Source: Notospermus geniculatus
Lineage: Eukaryota > Nemertea > Pilidiophora > Heteronemertea > Lineidae
Direction: 5' to 3'
Assembly (NCBI GenBank): GCA_002633025.1
Contig: NMRB01001776.1
Span: 3,815-67,814, forward strand
Length of the DNA: 64,000 nucleotides
Position numbers and translations under genes: made by a program. A model generated the notes under the pieces. That model ran no database searches and was not told where the DNA came from. It saw only the letters and a program-made list of their open reading frames with translations. Below are positions 20,005-31,440 of the stretch, piece after piece (the first letter of the stretch is position 1; each line of letters starts with the position of its first letter).

Positions 20005-20481
20005 TACCCTTAATTAAGATTCTTATAATTGTTCATTGGAATCCCATTGCACTACTTACACAGACTTGTATTACAAATTGAGGCGTCTATGTACAGCTAA
20101 CTTTTTTCTCGCCGGTTTTAGACCCTATAAATGTATTACCAATAGATAGAAATATGGTACCTCTCAGTCAAATAGCTATATTTTAAACATTATATGACAT
20201 CGCTGTAGCATAGAAATGACGTATATGTCAAATTTTGCCCCAAATCCATCAAAATCACTGAATATGCCATTTTTATAACAAATACTAATTATCGCATATT
20301 CTAAACAGGCCTAACTGACTGAGAGGCGCCATATTTCTATCTATTGGTAATACATTTATGGGGTCTAAAACCGGAGAGAAAAAAGTTAGCTGTATATAGA
20401 CACCTCAATTTGTAATACAAGTCTGTCTAAGTATTGCAATGGGATTCCTATGAACGATTTTAAGAATCTCAATTAGGGGTA
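20005..20481. repeat. Foldback element in the palindrome centre
   Basis: The ends TACCCTTAATTAAGATTCTT and its counterpart fold together; the arms also share TATTACCAATAGATAGAAAT. It is flanked by TA. Related sequence occurs at about 41.4-41.6 and 63.3-63.6 kb. Confidence 0.6.
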
Positions 20482-20484
20482 TAA

Positions 20485-22389
20485 AGCCGCGTTTACACTT
20501 CTGACGTCGGTCGGCAACGTCAATCGCTGGCAATCGCGACGCTCTCAGCCGCCGTCACTCAACGATCTGCAGCGACCGCCGACGTCAGTAGCCGGCTACA
20601 AACCTACTGAAAACTGACGCGCGACGTCGCCGTATGCGTGACGTCAGTTTTCCTCGCCTGCAGCAGCTGGGACATACGATGGGGCGGCTTGTTTTAGTAA
20701 AGAAAATGCTCTTCACTATATCCAAGTTCATGTCGTGCTAACAAACTGTACATGAGGCAATTATAGACGGTTTCGAGAAAAACGGCCGCCCTATTGTTAT
20801 ACATGTATGGCGTTTGTTTTGGCCTTTTTGCAAACACGTGTACTTTAGGCAAAGTTCCATCTCCAAAGAATACCAAAGAATATAATAACCGTGGCCTTAC
20901 TGCCACCTTGTGAGAGAATTATAATCCAGGACGTACAAATTATCGCCGAAGTTTACATGTTTGGCCGAAATTTCAGAGGTCCTTTTTGTGGAATCAAGTG
21001 ATTTCCTTTGTCACTTGACTGACAATATTCCATACATGTCTACAATCCTGAATAAATATTCCATCGAAATATCGCAAAATAATAATCAAGTAATCAGTAC
21101 AATCAGAAATATATCGGGTGGCCCAAAAAAAACTGGAACACACAATATCAGGCCATAACTTTTACAATTTTTAAACAAATGTCATGGCGTTTTTCAGTGA
21201 GGCCCGTGTGCCAGTGTGACAATACAATAGACTGACGGAATAAGCGGCGACTTGACAATGCGCGACACATAGAGAAACAGCGTGTCCGTTTCCCAGTGTG
21301 TTCCGAACAATGGGAATCACACAGAAAAACGGCCACACTGAAAAACGTTACACCTGAATCATGCAATTATCCTGGTTCCAGACTTGAAAGTGATGGTGTC
21401 GCTAATGTCCGACATTTGCGAGTCAATTCATAATTCTTGCGAAACAGGTGGACAGTGAGACTCTTTTGCATTCATTTCATTACAAAATCAACCGCTGAGA
21501 AGGGCAGTGTATCGGGTTTTCAGCATGGTGTTTAGTGAGAGTGATCGGGCAGTTGTGGACGGATGAAAGCCTCAATAACTTTTCGATCATCACTAATCAC
21601 GATGCTAAATGGTACACTGTTGTTCTCATGGTTGATTTTGCAATGAAATGAATCCAAAAAAAGTCTCAGTGTCCACCTGTTTCGGCAGGAATTATGAATT
21701 GACTCACACATGTCGTATCAGTCGGACATAGCGGCAGCATCACTTTCAGGTCTGGAACCAGGATAATTGCATGGTTCCGGAACCGCAGATTTTGACTCCT
21801 CATTTTAAAATTGCTGTATTTTTGTAATGCCTTGAGATATTTACCTGCAATTTTCACCACAAGCCACAATTAGCAGCCTCATATCACATATGAAATACCT
21901 TGACATTTGATTAAAAACTGCAAAAGTTATTGGCTGATAAGTTGTGTTCCAGTTTTTTTGGGGCCACCCGATATGTCTGGTACAATGCGTAAACGCAGCC
22001 ACCGAAAAATGCGAACGCAGTTTCAATGTTTACACAATTGACTCTCTGACGCCGTCAGCGGATATTTAGGAGAATTTTCTTTTTTCATCAGGTCCTTGTA
22101 GTCAGACCTTATTTTTGTACTTCAAGCAAAAGTTTTTCCTACAAATCTACGAAATCAATACTAGTATTGTCCAGACTCACTTTTGACGCTAGCGTCTGAC
22201 GCTGAAGTTCAGCTTCGGCCAACTCAGAAATTTTGACGCGCGATGACGCTCCGTGACGCTGGACGTTGACGCTCGTGAATTTGACGCCGCACTGTAAACC
22301 CAGCAGGCAAGTCGCTTTGGCTGACGACGTCACGCAACGTCACTCAGCGACTGACGTCGGCGGCCGACGTCAGAAGTGTAAACGCGGCT
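20485..22389. mobile_element. Harbinger-like element with TAA duplication
   Basis: The inverted ends AGCCGCGTTTACACTTCTGA are flanked by TAA on both sides (20482-20484 and 22390-22392). TTA/TAA duplications are typical of PIF/Harbinger. No transposase frame remains. A second copy of its interior, without the nested insertion, lies at about 42735-43010. Confidence 0.6.
21114..21971. mobile_element. Mariner-like MITE with TA duplication
   Basis: The 858-bp unit has ends TCGGGTGGCCCAAAAAAAAC and the inverse, flanked by TA. Each arm also has inner matches (CAGGATAATTGCATG). No transposase frame is present. Confidence 0.7.
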
Positions 22390-22644
22390 TAAAGCTACTG
22401 AATTGTAATGTCCATCACATGATTTCAGACACCTCAGACATCAGACTGATCAAAAATCCATGTTGGATCTGGTCACGAAATTGGTAGTCAAAATCGGTCT
22501 GGCTGAACAACATACGGGCTCATTGTAACGTTTCTTTCATGGTTATCCCACGCTTTGAGATGCACACAGACAGGGTTATAACATTATGCCTGGAGGGCAA
22601 CAATTTGTGTCATAGTTGAAATTCACAAACAATACCATATCTGG

Positions 22645-22850
22645 ACACTTTGAATGTACCTAAGATATTCAAAGTAAAGCACAAAGACCGACACCTAAAA
22701 TGATATAACACAAAGGTCGTCTCTGAATTTCGCAAATTTTCGACCCGAATCGGGGTCTTCCTTAGGCACTTTCTAGAAGATCCAAGGACTTTTGTGTTAT
22801 ATCATTTTATGTGTCGATCTTTGTGCTTTACTTTGGATATCTTGAATGTA
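22645..22850 (-). repeat. Palindrome with Penelope-type hammerhead-like loop
   Basis: The arms at about 22645-22715 and 22785-22850 are inverted copies (AAAGTAAAGCACAAAGA, AAAATGATATAACACAAA). The loop holds a degenerate hammerhead core on the minus strand, CTAAGGA ... GACCCC stem ... GAAA (22765-22738). The G-to-A change in CTGANGA would probably inactivate it. Confidence 0.5.
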
Positions 22851-24398
22851 CATGAACCTAATGTACACACTGAATGACCCAGAATTATTGAACCGGTGGG
22901 GCTTTTTTAGGGGTTTACCATGTAGCCTTCTGGCGATGTTAAGATAAAGTATGAGAAAAGCAACGTTCTCTCTTAAAAGCAGCGAAAGCATATACTGTCT
23001 ATGATATTATGCATTTAAGAATTGGGCGCGAAACGCACAACACAGTCCCGCGTCATGTGTGGCGAGTCATCAGTTCAGGCCGTTGATTGAGTTGAGGCAC
23101 TACTGCCCACCAGACTGTGCAACACAGACGTGCCCCAATACTAACAGCACATTGCATAATAAGTAAATATTATTTCAATGTAGCCTGGCGGGCTATTTAC
23201 CCACAAATGGAAAATGGGAATGCCTTCGCCATACAAGTACACCTCGCGACCTGTATATTTTGAACTTCACATGAGGCACGACGATGTGTGAAAAATGGCC
23301 GAGCAGAATGGACTAACTCATGAACTTCGTTTTCAAAAAACCACAGCTGATTATCAGACTCAGGCCCAAGCGGAGGGATCGGGTACCATTCCATTGTGTT
23401 TCACAGGTCGGCGCTAGGCGGCGTTATGGACGCACCAACCTGTGTCCGCACGAGCCGCATCACGCCGAATTTGGCGTAAAAAGTAATACGCGGACACATC
23501 ACCGCGTCAACTCGGTCATCACGTGATCTACTACGCCACGAAAGTAAATCCTAAGAAAATAGCGATATGAGGCTTATTTCTTGCAGACTTTGCCAATAAT
23601 TGACGGATTTGTCATTTCTGATGAGAAATTGTCACAGACATGACATTGTTGAGAAGAAAAGGATGCTATTTGGGTTTTCACCTCGGCAGCTAACTGTCAC
23701 TGTGCTGTAACGTAGTGTAAACGTATGTGACGACGCACCAACTAGCTGCCAGTGGCTAACATGACATGTACAGCATATCTCACACAAAATAGGCCTATGT
23801 ATGTCATAATCATGACGGATAATGCGATGCCCACACACGGAGACATCCTAGGTATGCCTATTTGACGAGATTCTGCAATTTACAAAACCGAAGCGAGGAA
23901 TTCCCGCCATCTTGAAAATGCAACAAATAGTCCCAAAATTTCCCATGACGCGTTGCGCGTGCGGTGACAGGTCAGTGCGAGGTAGGAGCGCTACCTGTCG
24001 TGACAATGGGTACCATTCTAAGCGATTATGACGCCATCAGTAACGTCACAAATTCAGCGAGCGGAATGGGCTAAATTCGTTTTCGTGCAGTTTCGTCCCT
24101 GAGAATGATTTATAGGCCAGATGATGACGTCACATGCTCATCGCCGGTTACCAAAAAACGCTTCAAACTCATAACTGGATCCCGTTTTGGACTAGTTTTC
24201 ACATCAGTTCGCCTAACAATTACACACCGATTCTGTACGATTTAAACGCCTGTCTTACTCTTGGAAATTCAATATCAGGTGACAAAGTTTCAGGCGAATT
24301 TTCGTGTCCAAGACCAAAATGATTGCTGTGAAACGCATACGTAATTAGCAAGCTTCGCTGATTTGCCGCTACGCGGCGGTTGGTTTCCTTGCGTCCAG
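22851..24398. other. Non-coding stretch, nothing recognised
   Basis: No convincing exon, RNA gene or repeat was found, apart from scattered CpG-rich patches around 23.4-23.5 and 24.0 kb. Confidence 0.35.
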
Positions 24399-25030
24399 CT
24401 AGTTTGGTTCCCGAACCCACCGCTAGGGCTATGAGGGTTCGGTATTGGCTTCTGTCCGCACCGAGATTTCTGGTGTCTGACGTCACGAAACACTCTCCAA
24501 CCGCAAGGGAGACACTCTCCAACCCACGCCGTTATCAGTAGACAAAATGGTGGAATACATATGCGACGTCAACGCCGGATAGAATCTCCAACTGAATTTT
24601 CTTGGGGGTTTGGTTGTTAGTGACCTGGCACACTGTTTGAGTGAGTCTTGCAGAAGCAACACAATTTGCCTTGGATGCCTTTTCGAGAGCAGCATCACGC
24701 TTTTTCTGCACATGTACGCGATGCCTACAATACAATGCATGCATTGATGCATGCACAAGTCACCGCCGAATTACACCAACAATTCGGCAAGTTTGTCGTT
24801 TTTACCAGCCTCTGAATCAAATAAACTTCCCCGCTTCTCGATGGTTGCGTTCGTAGTGGCCGAAAACATTAGGCTTTTCCCTTGAACATGTTGAATTCGC
24901 TTTGACATTTCCCAACCACGTGCCTATGTTTTCATAGTGATTCTAAAAATAGTAACGCCATAAAAGGAAATGCTCGGAAGCCAATACCGAACCCTCATAG
25001 CCCTAGCGGTGGGTTCGGGAACCAAACTAG
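24399..25030. mobile_element. Young MITE with 54-bp perfect inverted ends
   Basis: Bases 24399-24452 and 24977-25030 are perfect inverted repeats starting CTAGTTTGGTTCCCGAACCC. CGTCCAG flanks both ends (24392-24398 and 25031-25037), a 7-bp target duplication. No transposase frame. Confidence 0.75.
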
Positions 25031-25083
25031 CGTCCAGCGTGGATTTCTTTCAAAATGGAAAGATTTTTAAAAAAGTTATGCTC

Positions 25084-26075
25084 TTATATGACACCGTAAA
25101 CTTTGACAGATTTTATTTGATACTTAATACCCTGAATCCTTCCAACAAACATCTGGAAGTGTAAAAACGAACCTCGTTTGTTTATCTTAAAATAACCTTC
25201 TTGGTCAATTAATAATGTGTATTTGAAATCGATGGCAATTTCTAGAAGAAATGGTGGTCTGACTACAACAATGGCATCCTGTAAGTGACACGTGATCATA
25301 AAACCTGTGATCACTGGATATCCAGACGTGTAGCCGATTACCAAAATCATTCGGTTCACTGCTGAAAGTAACCATCTTGGCTTGTCGCCGCCTTCATGAG
25401 TGGGAACTGTTTTAAAGCGGACCTGCTTCAATGTATTCTTCCATGTACAGTAGTTTCTAACAGAAAACATGTGAAATTTGGCATATAATCAACAGTGATA
25501 ACTTCTGAATTTTCCGTCATCAGAAATTCAGAGTCTCCAAGTCTGACAGGAATTCCTGACTTCAAATGAAGAATGGTGATATTATTTGAGATGTGGGTGT
25601 GGTATTTGTAGATTTTGCAAATTTTTCGACCATGTGCCCTTATACGGCAACATATCAGAACTGACCGAACAGTAATCAATGGGCAAAGTGGAACTGCCCC
25701 CTTGCAACAGGGATTCGATTTTGGAATTGGAATTCTGCCAGCGAAAACACCAGCGGTAACATCATATAGATCATACTCCTGTTGATCCATCACACTAGCA
25801 TTTGCAACAATCAAAAATGTTTTATACATATTTGTTTTGAAACTTATCATGGAAATTGGCTCGAGAAATGAAGACACATACTTTATTCTGTAAATTCCTT
25901 CTCGCCGCTCGAAGTCGTAAACTTTGACTGTAATGACTTGATTAAATGGTTTCTTTAAATATACGATAATGAAACCAGTGTTTGGATCAAAAACCCAAGG
26001 ATCTCGTCTTTTTAGATTGAGTTGGGGTATAATCTTTCTATTGCCCTGTAGAGTGTACGTGAAACTTGTCTTTAC
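25084..26075 (-). pseudogene. Propeller-like terminal exon, paralogue B (frameshifted)
   Basis: The exon starts at 26075 after CTCTCTCAAG (phase 0) with VKTSFTYTLQ. The first frame runs to a stop at 25428, and the homologous remainder continues in another frame from about 25470 to the stop at 25084. The product is beta-strand-rich with blade-like words (YDVTAGVFAGRIPI, KIYKYHTHIS). It aligns along its length with the exon at 27025-28089: VKTSF against VSTTF at the start, and VTAGVFAGR against FINGEFTGR inside. The domain is not recognised beyond a propeller-like pattern. One frameshift means either a decaying copy or a sequencing error. The upstream exons are unknown and may be shared with the PAN exon at 32919-33158. 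Confidence 0.6.
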
Positions 26076-26457
26076 CTTGAGAGAGAATTAAGAAAGTTGA
26101 GAATGTCTCGTTCAGCTACCGGGGTATTTGGATTCAGCTATAGAGAAGAAGATTATGTAATATTGAAAAATAATATACTGCCAACAATATTTGGAATATA
26201 CTGAAATATACAGAATCTGTATAAAAGTCGAAATTCGAGAAAACACAATGGTCATATTTTAATTGCCACAAAATTGTTTCCATTAAAGCCCAGGTCGACT
26301 CTGGACCATTTCATTCTAGTTCGCGGGGATTCGCCCGCCTAAGTCGCCACAGTGTGACACGGGCTTAATGTTTTCGCCAAATCTGGTCATCGCCCTACTT
26401 AAGTGACTATTGTCTGTACTCTGCACATGTATCAATAACCATTTCTCTCAAACTACT
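26076..26457. other. Intron/intergenic, nothing recognised
   Basis: AT-rich sequence upstream of paralogue B's splice acceptor on the minus strand; no further exon was seen. Confidence 0.35.
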
Positions 26458-26955
26458 CTAACCTCTTAGATGTAAAACCGGTTCATTAACTTGGTTCAAG
26501 ACCGCCTCCAATTATTATGCAGTAAAAAGGGAACATGCATTGCTCTCTGATTGGCCAGATATTCTGTTGGCCAAGTCATGAACTTCTGCTTGCTCATTCA
26601 AGACATATTAGGGCCGTTTAGACGACAGGCAAAAATCCACATGCGATCCGATCGAATCCGATTGTGGTTCAAATCTGCAAGCAATTTGAAGAAACTGACC
26701 ACAGTTGTGACCTTGATGGCACATCTTACGTCACCAAGCTGTATAATTACCAATGACGCACAATGGGGTGCAGGAGACGGTGGTACGCATTACATCAGTC
26801 GTCCTCAACTCACACTATTACATGGCGAACTGAGGTTGTCACGACCTGGTGATCACTGCCCAAAACAAAATACCCTCAAAAAGATCATAAATAGTGGGTG
26901 GTCCTAGGCCTTGACTGGAATATTTGGAACCGGTTTTACATCTAAGAGGTTAGAG
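26458..26955. repeat. MITE with TA duplication between paralogous exons
   Basis: The inverted ends CTCTAACCTCTTAGATGTAA, continuing AACCGGTTC, fold together and are flanked by TA. The open frame inside (26551-26907) has no protein-like features. Confidence 0.65.
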
Positions 26956-27024
26956 TATGTCCAGAAACTTTAGAAAGACTAACCACGACTACAAAATTGC
27001 GGTAAACGACAATTACATGTAATT

Positions 27025-28089
27025 TTAGTAAAGACTTTTAACAAATGTAAAATATTTAAACTGTTTAAGAGTGAATTCAGTAGCATCTTCAGCGTCGACG
27101 GTGAAATATCCCCTTCCCCGATATCGTTTCTTTGATACCAGGAAGTGAAGTATGGCACCAGACCCATCCATCAAGACATCTGTACCACTCATTCTGTGTT
27201 CCCCGTTAAAGAGTACACGCAGGGGTTCCAAATGGTTCCTCCGCAACCTACTAATACTATTGTTTATGTTACATTCTCTTGTGACCTCAAATCCTAGATT
27301 GGCTGGGCCAACCCTGGATAGAAACAAGCTGAAATCAACATCAGGGTGACCGAGTGACATTACAATGATACCCCTGCTACCAAATGGCCAAATGGTTCTG
27401 GTTCGCTGTTTGATAGTTCTGTTTGTTCTCTTGTCTACATTGTGGTAGATCGTGACAAGGCGCTTGGACTTACTAAGGCACGTAAGAAAGTAAAAGTCAT
27501 GTCCATTGATAAAATTAAACATGCAGAATTTACAAATGGAAATATCGGCATGATTGAATAAAGGTTGATGTGAGAATGTTTTTGATTTGTTGACGAGTTG
27601 CAAAACCACGTGAGGCTGCTGTTTGGAAGTACATGTAGTCAAAGTATAAAATGTGATATAAACGAAGTGAATGTCACAGAAAATCATAAGAGTGTTTTTC
27701 CAAATTTTAAATATAGGATTCAGAGATCGCGACATACATGTCTCTTTCTCTTCAATAAAAACTCGGCCGGTGAATTCACCATTGATGAAATCAAACGATA
27801 ACAGTTCTCGTTGTTTTTTACTATAAAACGAGAAATACTTAGTGTAGAAAATAACCTTTCCTGGTCTTGTTCGCTGAAGGTAGATTGCTGATTTAAATCT
27901 AGCAGTGAAACTACCCAAGGTTGTTCGTTTGTATCCGATCAATATGAAATTATATGTCTTTTCATCAAGATACATCACAAAAAATAAGTTCCAGGAAGAA
28001 TGGTAATTGAGATCCGCGTACAATTTACCCAGAATAGGAGGAATGAGTTTGAAAGTTCCCTTCATGTGGTAATGGAAAGTGGTAGAAAC
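27025..28089 (-). CDS. Propeller-like terminal exon, paralogue C
   Basis: The exon opens at 28089 after CATGTTTAG (phase 0) with VSTTFHYHMKG and is open for 354 codons to its stop. An internal ATG at 28065 could also start a 346-aa protein, but the alignment with paralogue B begins before it, so the splice-acceptor start is preferred. The protein alternates beta strands and turns (LLSFDFINGEFTGRVFI, FYFLTCLSK, IIVMSLGHPDVDFSLFLS). It is rich in Lys/Arg and lacks a membrane span. No catalytic motif is visible and I do not recognise the family. A PAN-type exon on the same strand at 32919-33158 ends in phase 0 and could be its upstream exon, with MITEs filling the intron. Confidence 0.65.
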   Translation of the reverse strand, partial: VSTTFHYHMKGTFKLIPPILGKLYADLNYHSSWNLFFVMYLDEKTYNFILIGYKRTTLGSFTARFKSAIYLQRTRPGKVIFYTKYFSFYSKKQRELLSFDFINGEFTGRVFIEEKETCMSRSLNPIFKIWKNTLMIFCDIHFVYITFYTLTTCTSKQQPHVVLQLVNKSKTFSHQPLFNHADISICKFCMFNFINGHDFYFLTCLSKSKRLVTIYHNVDKRTNRTIKQRTRTIWPFGSRGIIVMSLGHPDVDFSLFLSRVGPANLGFEVTRECNINNSISRLRRNHLEPLRVLFNGEHRMSGTDVLMDGSGAILHFLVSKKRYRGRGYFTVDAEDATEFTLKQFKYFTFVKSLY

Positions 28090-28344
28090 CTAAACATGAC
28101 GGCACTTTAAAGAAATATTTCCCTTGATCTCATACAAAATTGACAGAAAGAAACTTTTCTTCCCTTTCTAACATTTTCACACTTATTGACGTGTTTTACC
28201 AACAACCTTGTTCGTCTTTTACAGCTAATTTTCGTGCTCAACAATCAATTCCACAAAGAGATGCTTTAAATTTAATGAAAAAGTTCAACAGCATAAGGGG
28301 AGGTGGAAGATATTTCACCACCAGGTACTATGGATATTTATATA

Positions 28345-29169
28345 TCGGGTGATTCAGAAAAAACGTTCCGAACTTTAAGGGTTAATAAATTTCTTTACAA
28401 TTAGATTATGACATTGCCACTTGTCAGGGACCACGAAACGCACAATCTGAGATAATACGCCAAATCTCATTCATCTAGCTGGTAAACCCCCTGAACTATG
28501 GCAAAAAGTATTATAGTGTCCGAAAAAAACAATATCCAAAGTAAACTGAAAAACGTCATTGAAAGAGGCGATAGATTGGCCCTCCATTTTGTTGAAAAAC
28601 GGCCCTCACGCACTTTTTCCATAATGCTATACTTTTATAAATTCCCGTACGATATGTGCCCTGCCCTGCCCCCTACCGTACGATACGTACGCGCCCCTGA
28701 CCACCCTTTTCCTACAAAACATGATTTGATTAACTTAATCAAATCGTGTTTTGTGGAAAAACTCCTTTCTGCAGTGCTGAAAACCATGTTATTGCTAAAC
28801 AAGCAAGATACCCAGTTCAACTGAACAAAATTTGTGGTTTTGCCATGGCGTGATGTGTCTAGACATCACGAGGAACAGAAAAACACGCCATACCGGCAAC
28901 AAGAGAGAGACGGGTGCCCTCAGACGACATTTGATTGGCATGTATCATTAATTTTGTATGTGATTTGCACTGTGCTGGATATTGCATTTTTCAGACAGTG
29001 TGATACCTTTTCTCATAATTTAGGAAGTTTGCTAGCTAGATGAATCCGATTTGGCAGATTACCTCAGATTGGGTGTTTCTTGGTCCCTGCCAAGTGACAG
29101 TGTCATAATTTAATTGTAAAGAAATTTATTAACCCTTAAAGTTCGGAACGTTTTTTCTGAATCACCCGA
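28345..29169. mobile_element. Mariner-like MITE with long inverted ends
   Basis: The ends TCGGGTGATTCAGAAAAAAC, continuing for about 60 bp, are inverted copies flanked by TA. A second hairpin lies inside (around 28712-28755). The frame at 28498-28824 shows no transposase motif. It sits in the proposed intron between the PAN and paralogue C exons. Confidence 0.7.
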
Positions 29170-29208
29170 TATTATCAAATAAGCCTTTCGGCGACATGGT
29201 TCAGTATA

Positions 29209-29686
29209 GGGTGGGCCCAAAAAAGCGCAACATGGGGAGCCCAATTTTGGTCTGGAGACCAGGTTGTATGATGTCCATTTCAAACCCAGTAATAACCTGA
29301 TAACAAGTAGGTCAGGGTAGGATTAGTCATGAATAGGCCTGGGCCTTCCAAGAGACCGAGTGTCCTTTTCAAACTTTTACCAAGCCTATTTTGGATGATG
29401 CAATGAATGACAACTGCCCTGTTAGGTAAATACCGTGGTAGCCCTATTTTATTTGTGGTCACTTGTGGGCAAAGTAAGATTAACTGAATGGCACTTATCT
29501 TTATGAAAAGTTACGTAAACCGTCGTTGAAATAGGCATGTATCACACCACAACTGGGCCAATGCCCGGATTCCATTTTTGAATGAAATACCACACCTTGT
29601 AATAGGGATTATTGGGCTCATAATGACCTGGTCCCCCTTGGAGATTTATTAAAAGGTGGATGTTGCGCTTTTTGTGGCCCACCCTG
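29209..29686. mobile_element. Mariner-like MITE
   Basis: The left end GGGTGGGCCCAAAAAAGCGC and the right end CAGGGTGGGCCACAAAAAGC (inverse) are flanked by TA. 478 bp, non-coding. Confidence 0.65.
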
Positions 29687-29689
29687 TAG

Positions 29690-30212
29690 AGGTTGTGATA
29701 GGCAGGAAACTCGGTTATGAGTTGAACCCAGGTACGAGTCGACCACCTGGTTACGAGTTGACCAGTTACCGTTTCCGGCCTACTCTATACCAATCTCCAC
29801 CCAAGCAGGCATCTATCGTAACACCTCTGCCACACCAGCTACCGTAGCCTCGTAGATGCAAATTTTTCTCCCAAATGATGACAAATGTGACCCATCACAT
29901 CAAAACCGGTATTAAGTCGCTCTGAACTTGGCCGGTTGAGACCAATGTTTTGTCAATTTCAGTAGGCCTAGGCTTATTGTGTACCTTTTGTAAAATCTGA
30001 ACAATTACATTTCTTCCTTTCTCTCCTGGAGTTATTTTTAGTTCATCCTGGTTCATATCTTGTGCGACTTTATAGCTGATTTGATGTGATGGGTGACAAA
30101 TACTTGTTATTTCGGCATGATCAATGTTAGCAATTGTATGTTTTCATATTTACGTGTTGAAGGAATTCTATTCGTCTCTCACGAGTTGGAGCAGAACACC
30201 CAAAAATAGCCC
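29690..30212. other. Non-coding, nothing recognised
   Basis: No exon or clear repeat, apart from a degenerate GTTGA/ACGAGTTGACC duplication near 29.73 kb. Confidence 0.35.
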
Positions 30213-30559
30213 GGCATGGAGAAAACGCGGAATTCCACGGAAATCCGCCAAGAATATAGCTTTTAACAATGGAATAAACTATACACTGGCCTTGACACAT
30301 GTAGCATATAATAATAATAATGAAATAACAAGGCCAAGCAAAGCAGTTGGAATGCAGCCACAGTGGGATTGTTTCTGTAGCCCAACTACCTTGCTACCTC
30401 GTATCTAGGCTAGTGCCAATATGATAAGAGATAAGGGGAAGGGACGGGAGGGGATGATCCACGTAACAAGTTTCACACCAGTTAATAGTACTGTATAAAC
30501 TGCAGACCACCAAATTATGTCTAGCGGAATTCCGTGGAATTCCGCGTTTTCTCCATGCC
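30213..30559. repeat. Inverted-repeat element
   Basis: The arms GGCATGGAGAAAACGCGGAA, continuing TTCCACGG, and their inverse lie 290 bp apart. Non-coding. Confidence 0.6.
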
Positions 30560-30880
30560 GAAAATAGCCTCTTCAAATTACTAATCTAAAAAATAGGCGA
30601 AACTATTTACCAAATACCGCGCAGACACTCATTTATAATACAAAAATCATCCCCTCCAAATTTCACCTGGAAAGGTTGAACCATGGCAGAGAAAATCCGG
30701 GAACATAAACCGTGACAGAAAATCAAGGATGATAATAATGGTCACTCTGGTGAACCAATAATATGAAATGTGGTAAATAGGGTGCCCCAAAATATGTACA
30801 CAGAAATACTCTGAGCTAGAGTAGCAGGAAATGCTACTGGGAACTTACTTATGGTCTTTTTTGTCATCACATGAAGCCTA

Positions 30881-31064
30881 CAGGGTGTATCAAAAAAACG
30901 AAACAGTTGGTATTTTTAAGGAATTAAACCCTCGGCTTCGGGTCTTGGTTGCGACACCAAACCCGCGAGGGTGGAGCAAAAATTCCGTCCAAACCCGAGG
31001 CGATTTTAGCTCCACCCTCGCGGGTTTGGTGTCGCAACCAAGACCCGAAGCCGAGGGTTTAATT
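30881..31064. repeat. Transposon end plus 56-bp perfect palindrome
   Basis: A mariner-like end (TA then CAGGGTGTATCAAAAAAACG) at 30881 is followed by arms 30922-30977 and 31009-31064, perfect inverted copies over 56 bp with a 31-bp loop. The motif ACCAAACCCGCGAGGGTGGA in the arms recurs at about 54.70 kb. Confidence 0.7.
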
Positions 31065-31243
31065 TCTATTCTAAAATACCTCAAACTAGACATAGTATAC
31101 ATAGGTTCAGTGCAGTTTGATTGCAATAAATAGGCCTAAGACATCAGGGAGGACGCTCCGTCGATGACGCGACATCAGTGAATCACGCACTGTGTGTACA
31201 AACCTGTACATCGCGCCTACATCGTGTACATCTGTGTGCAGCG

Positions 31244-31426
31244 CTAGCAGCAAGCTGCAGGAGTCGAAATGAGGTCGCAGGGCGCTTTCTTCAACGGATT
31301 ATCCGCAGGAAATGTACCTAATGGTACAATACCTCGTTGGGATAGGTCACTGAGTATCCACCTGGCCGACATTCGCTGCACTACCTCGCTGAATGCTCGA
31401 AGCGAGAAATGTTGGACGCACGCCAT
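31244..31426 (-). CDS. Small conserved ORF in a dispersed repeat, copy 1
   Basis: 60 codons from an ATG at 31426. The product shares FSxxAFxExxQxMSA, WILSDLSQ and LKKAPC with the frame at 36092-36310. Flanking DNA (about 31140-31440) is also repeated at 36.06-36.38, 55.15 and 57.35-57.60 kb. It is probably the first exon of a transposon protein; the function is unknown. Confidence 0.35.
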   Translation of the reverse strand: MACVQHFSLRAFSEVVQRMSARWILSDLSQRGIVPLGTFPADNPLKKAPCDLISTPAACC

Positions 31427-31440
31427 TACACTGAGCGGGT

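Larger units (their letters stand above)
19911..22483. repeat. Palindromic element split by nested insertions
   Basis: The left arm (about 19911-20004) and right arm (about 22390-22483) are inverted copies over some 94 bp (sharing GATCAAAAATCCATGTTGGA). Removing the insertions brings the arms together at an AGCTTTAAAGCT centre. Two elements sit at that centre, and the second carries a third. Confidence 0.7.

Noticed and set aside
28498-28824. 108-codon + frame as a mariner transposase piece
   Set aside because: No DDE or helix-turn-helix motif is visible; it is internal MITE sequence.
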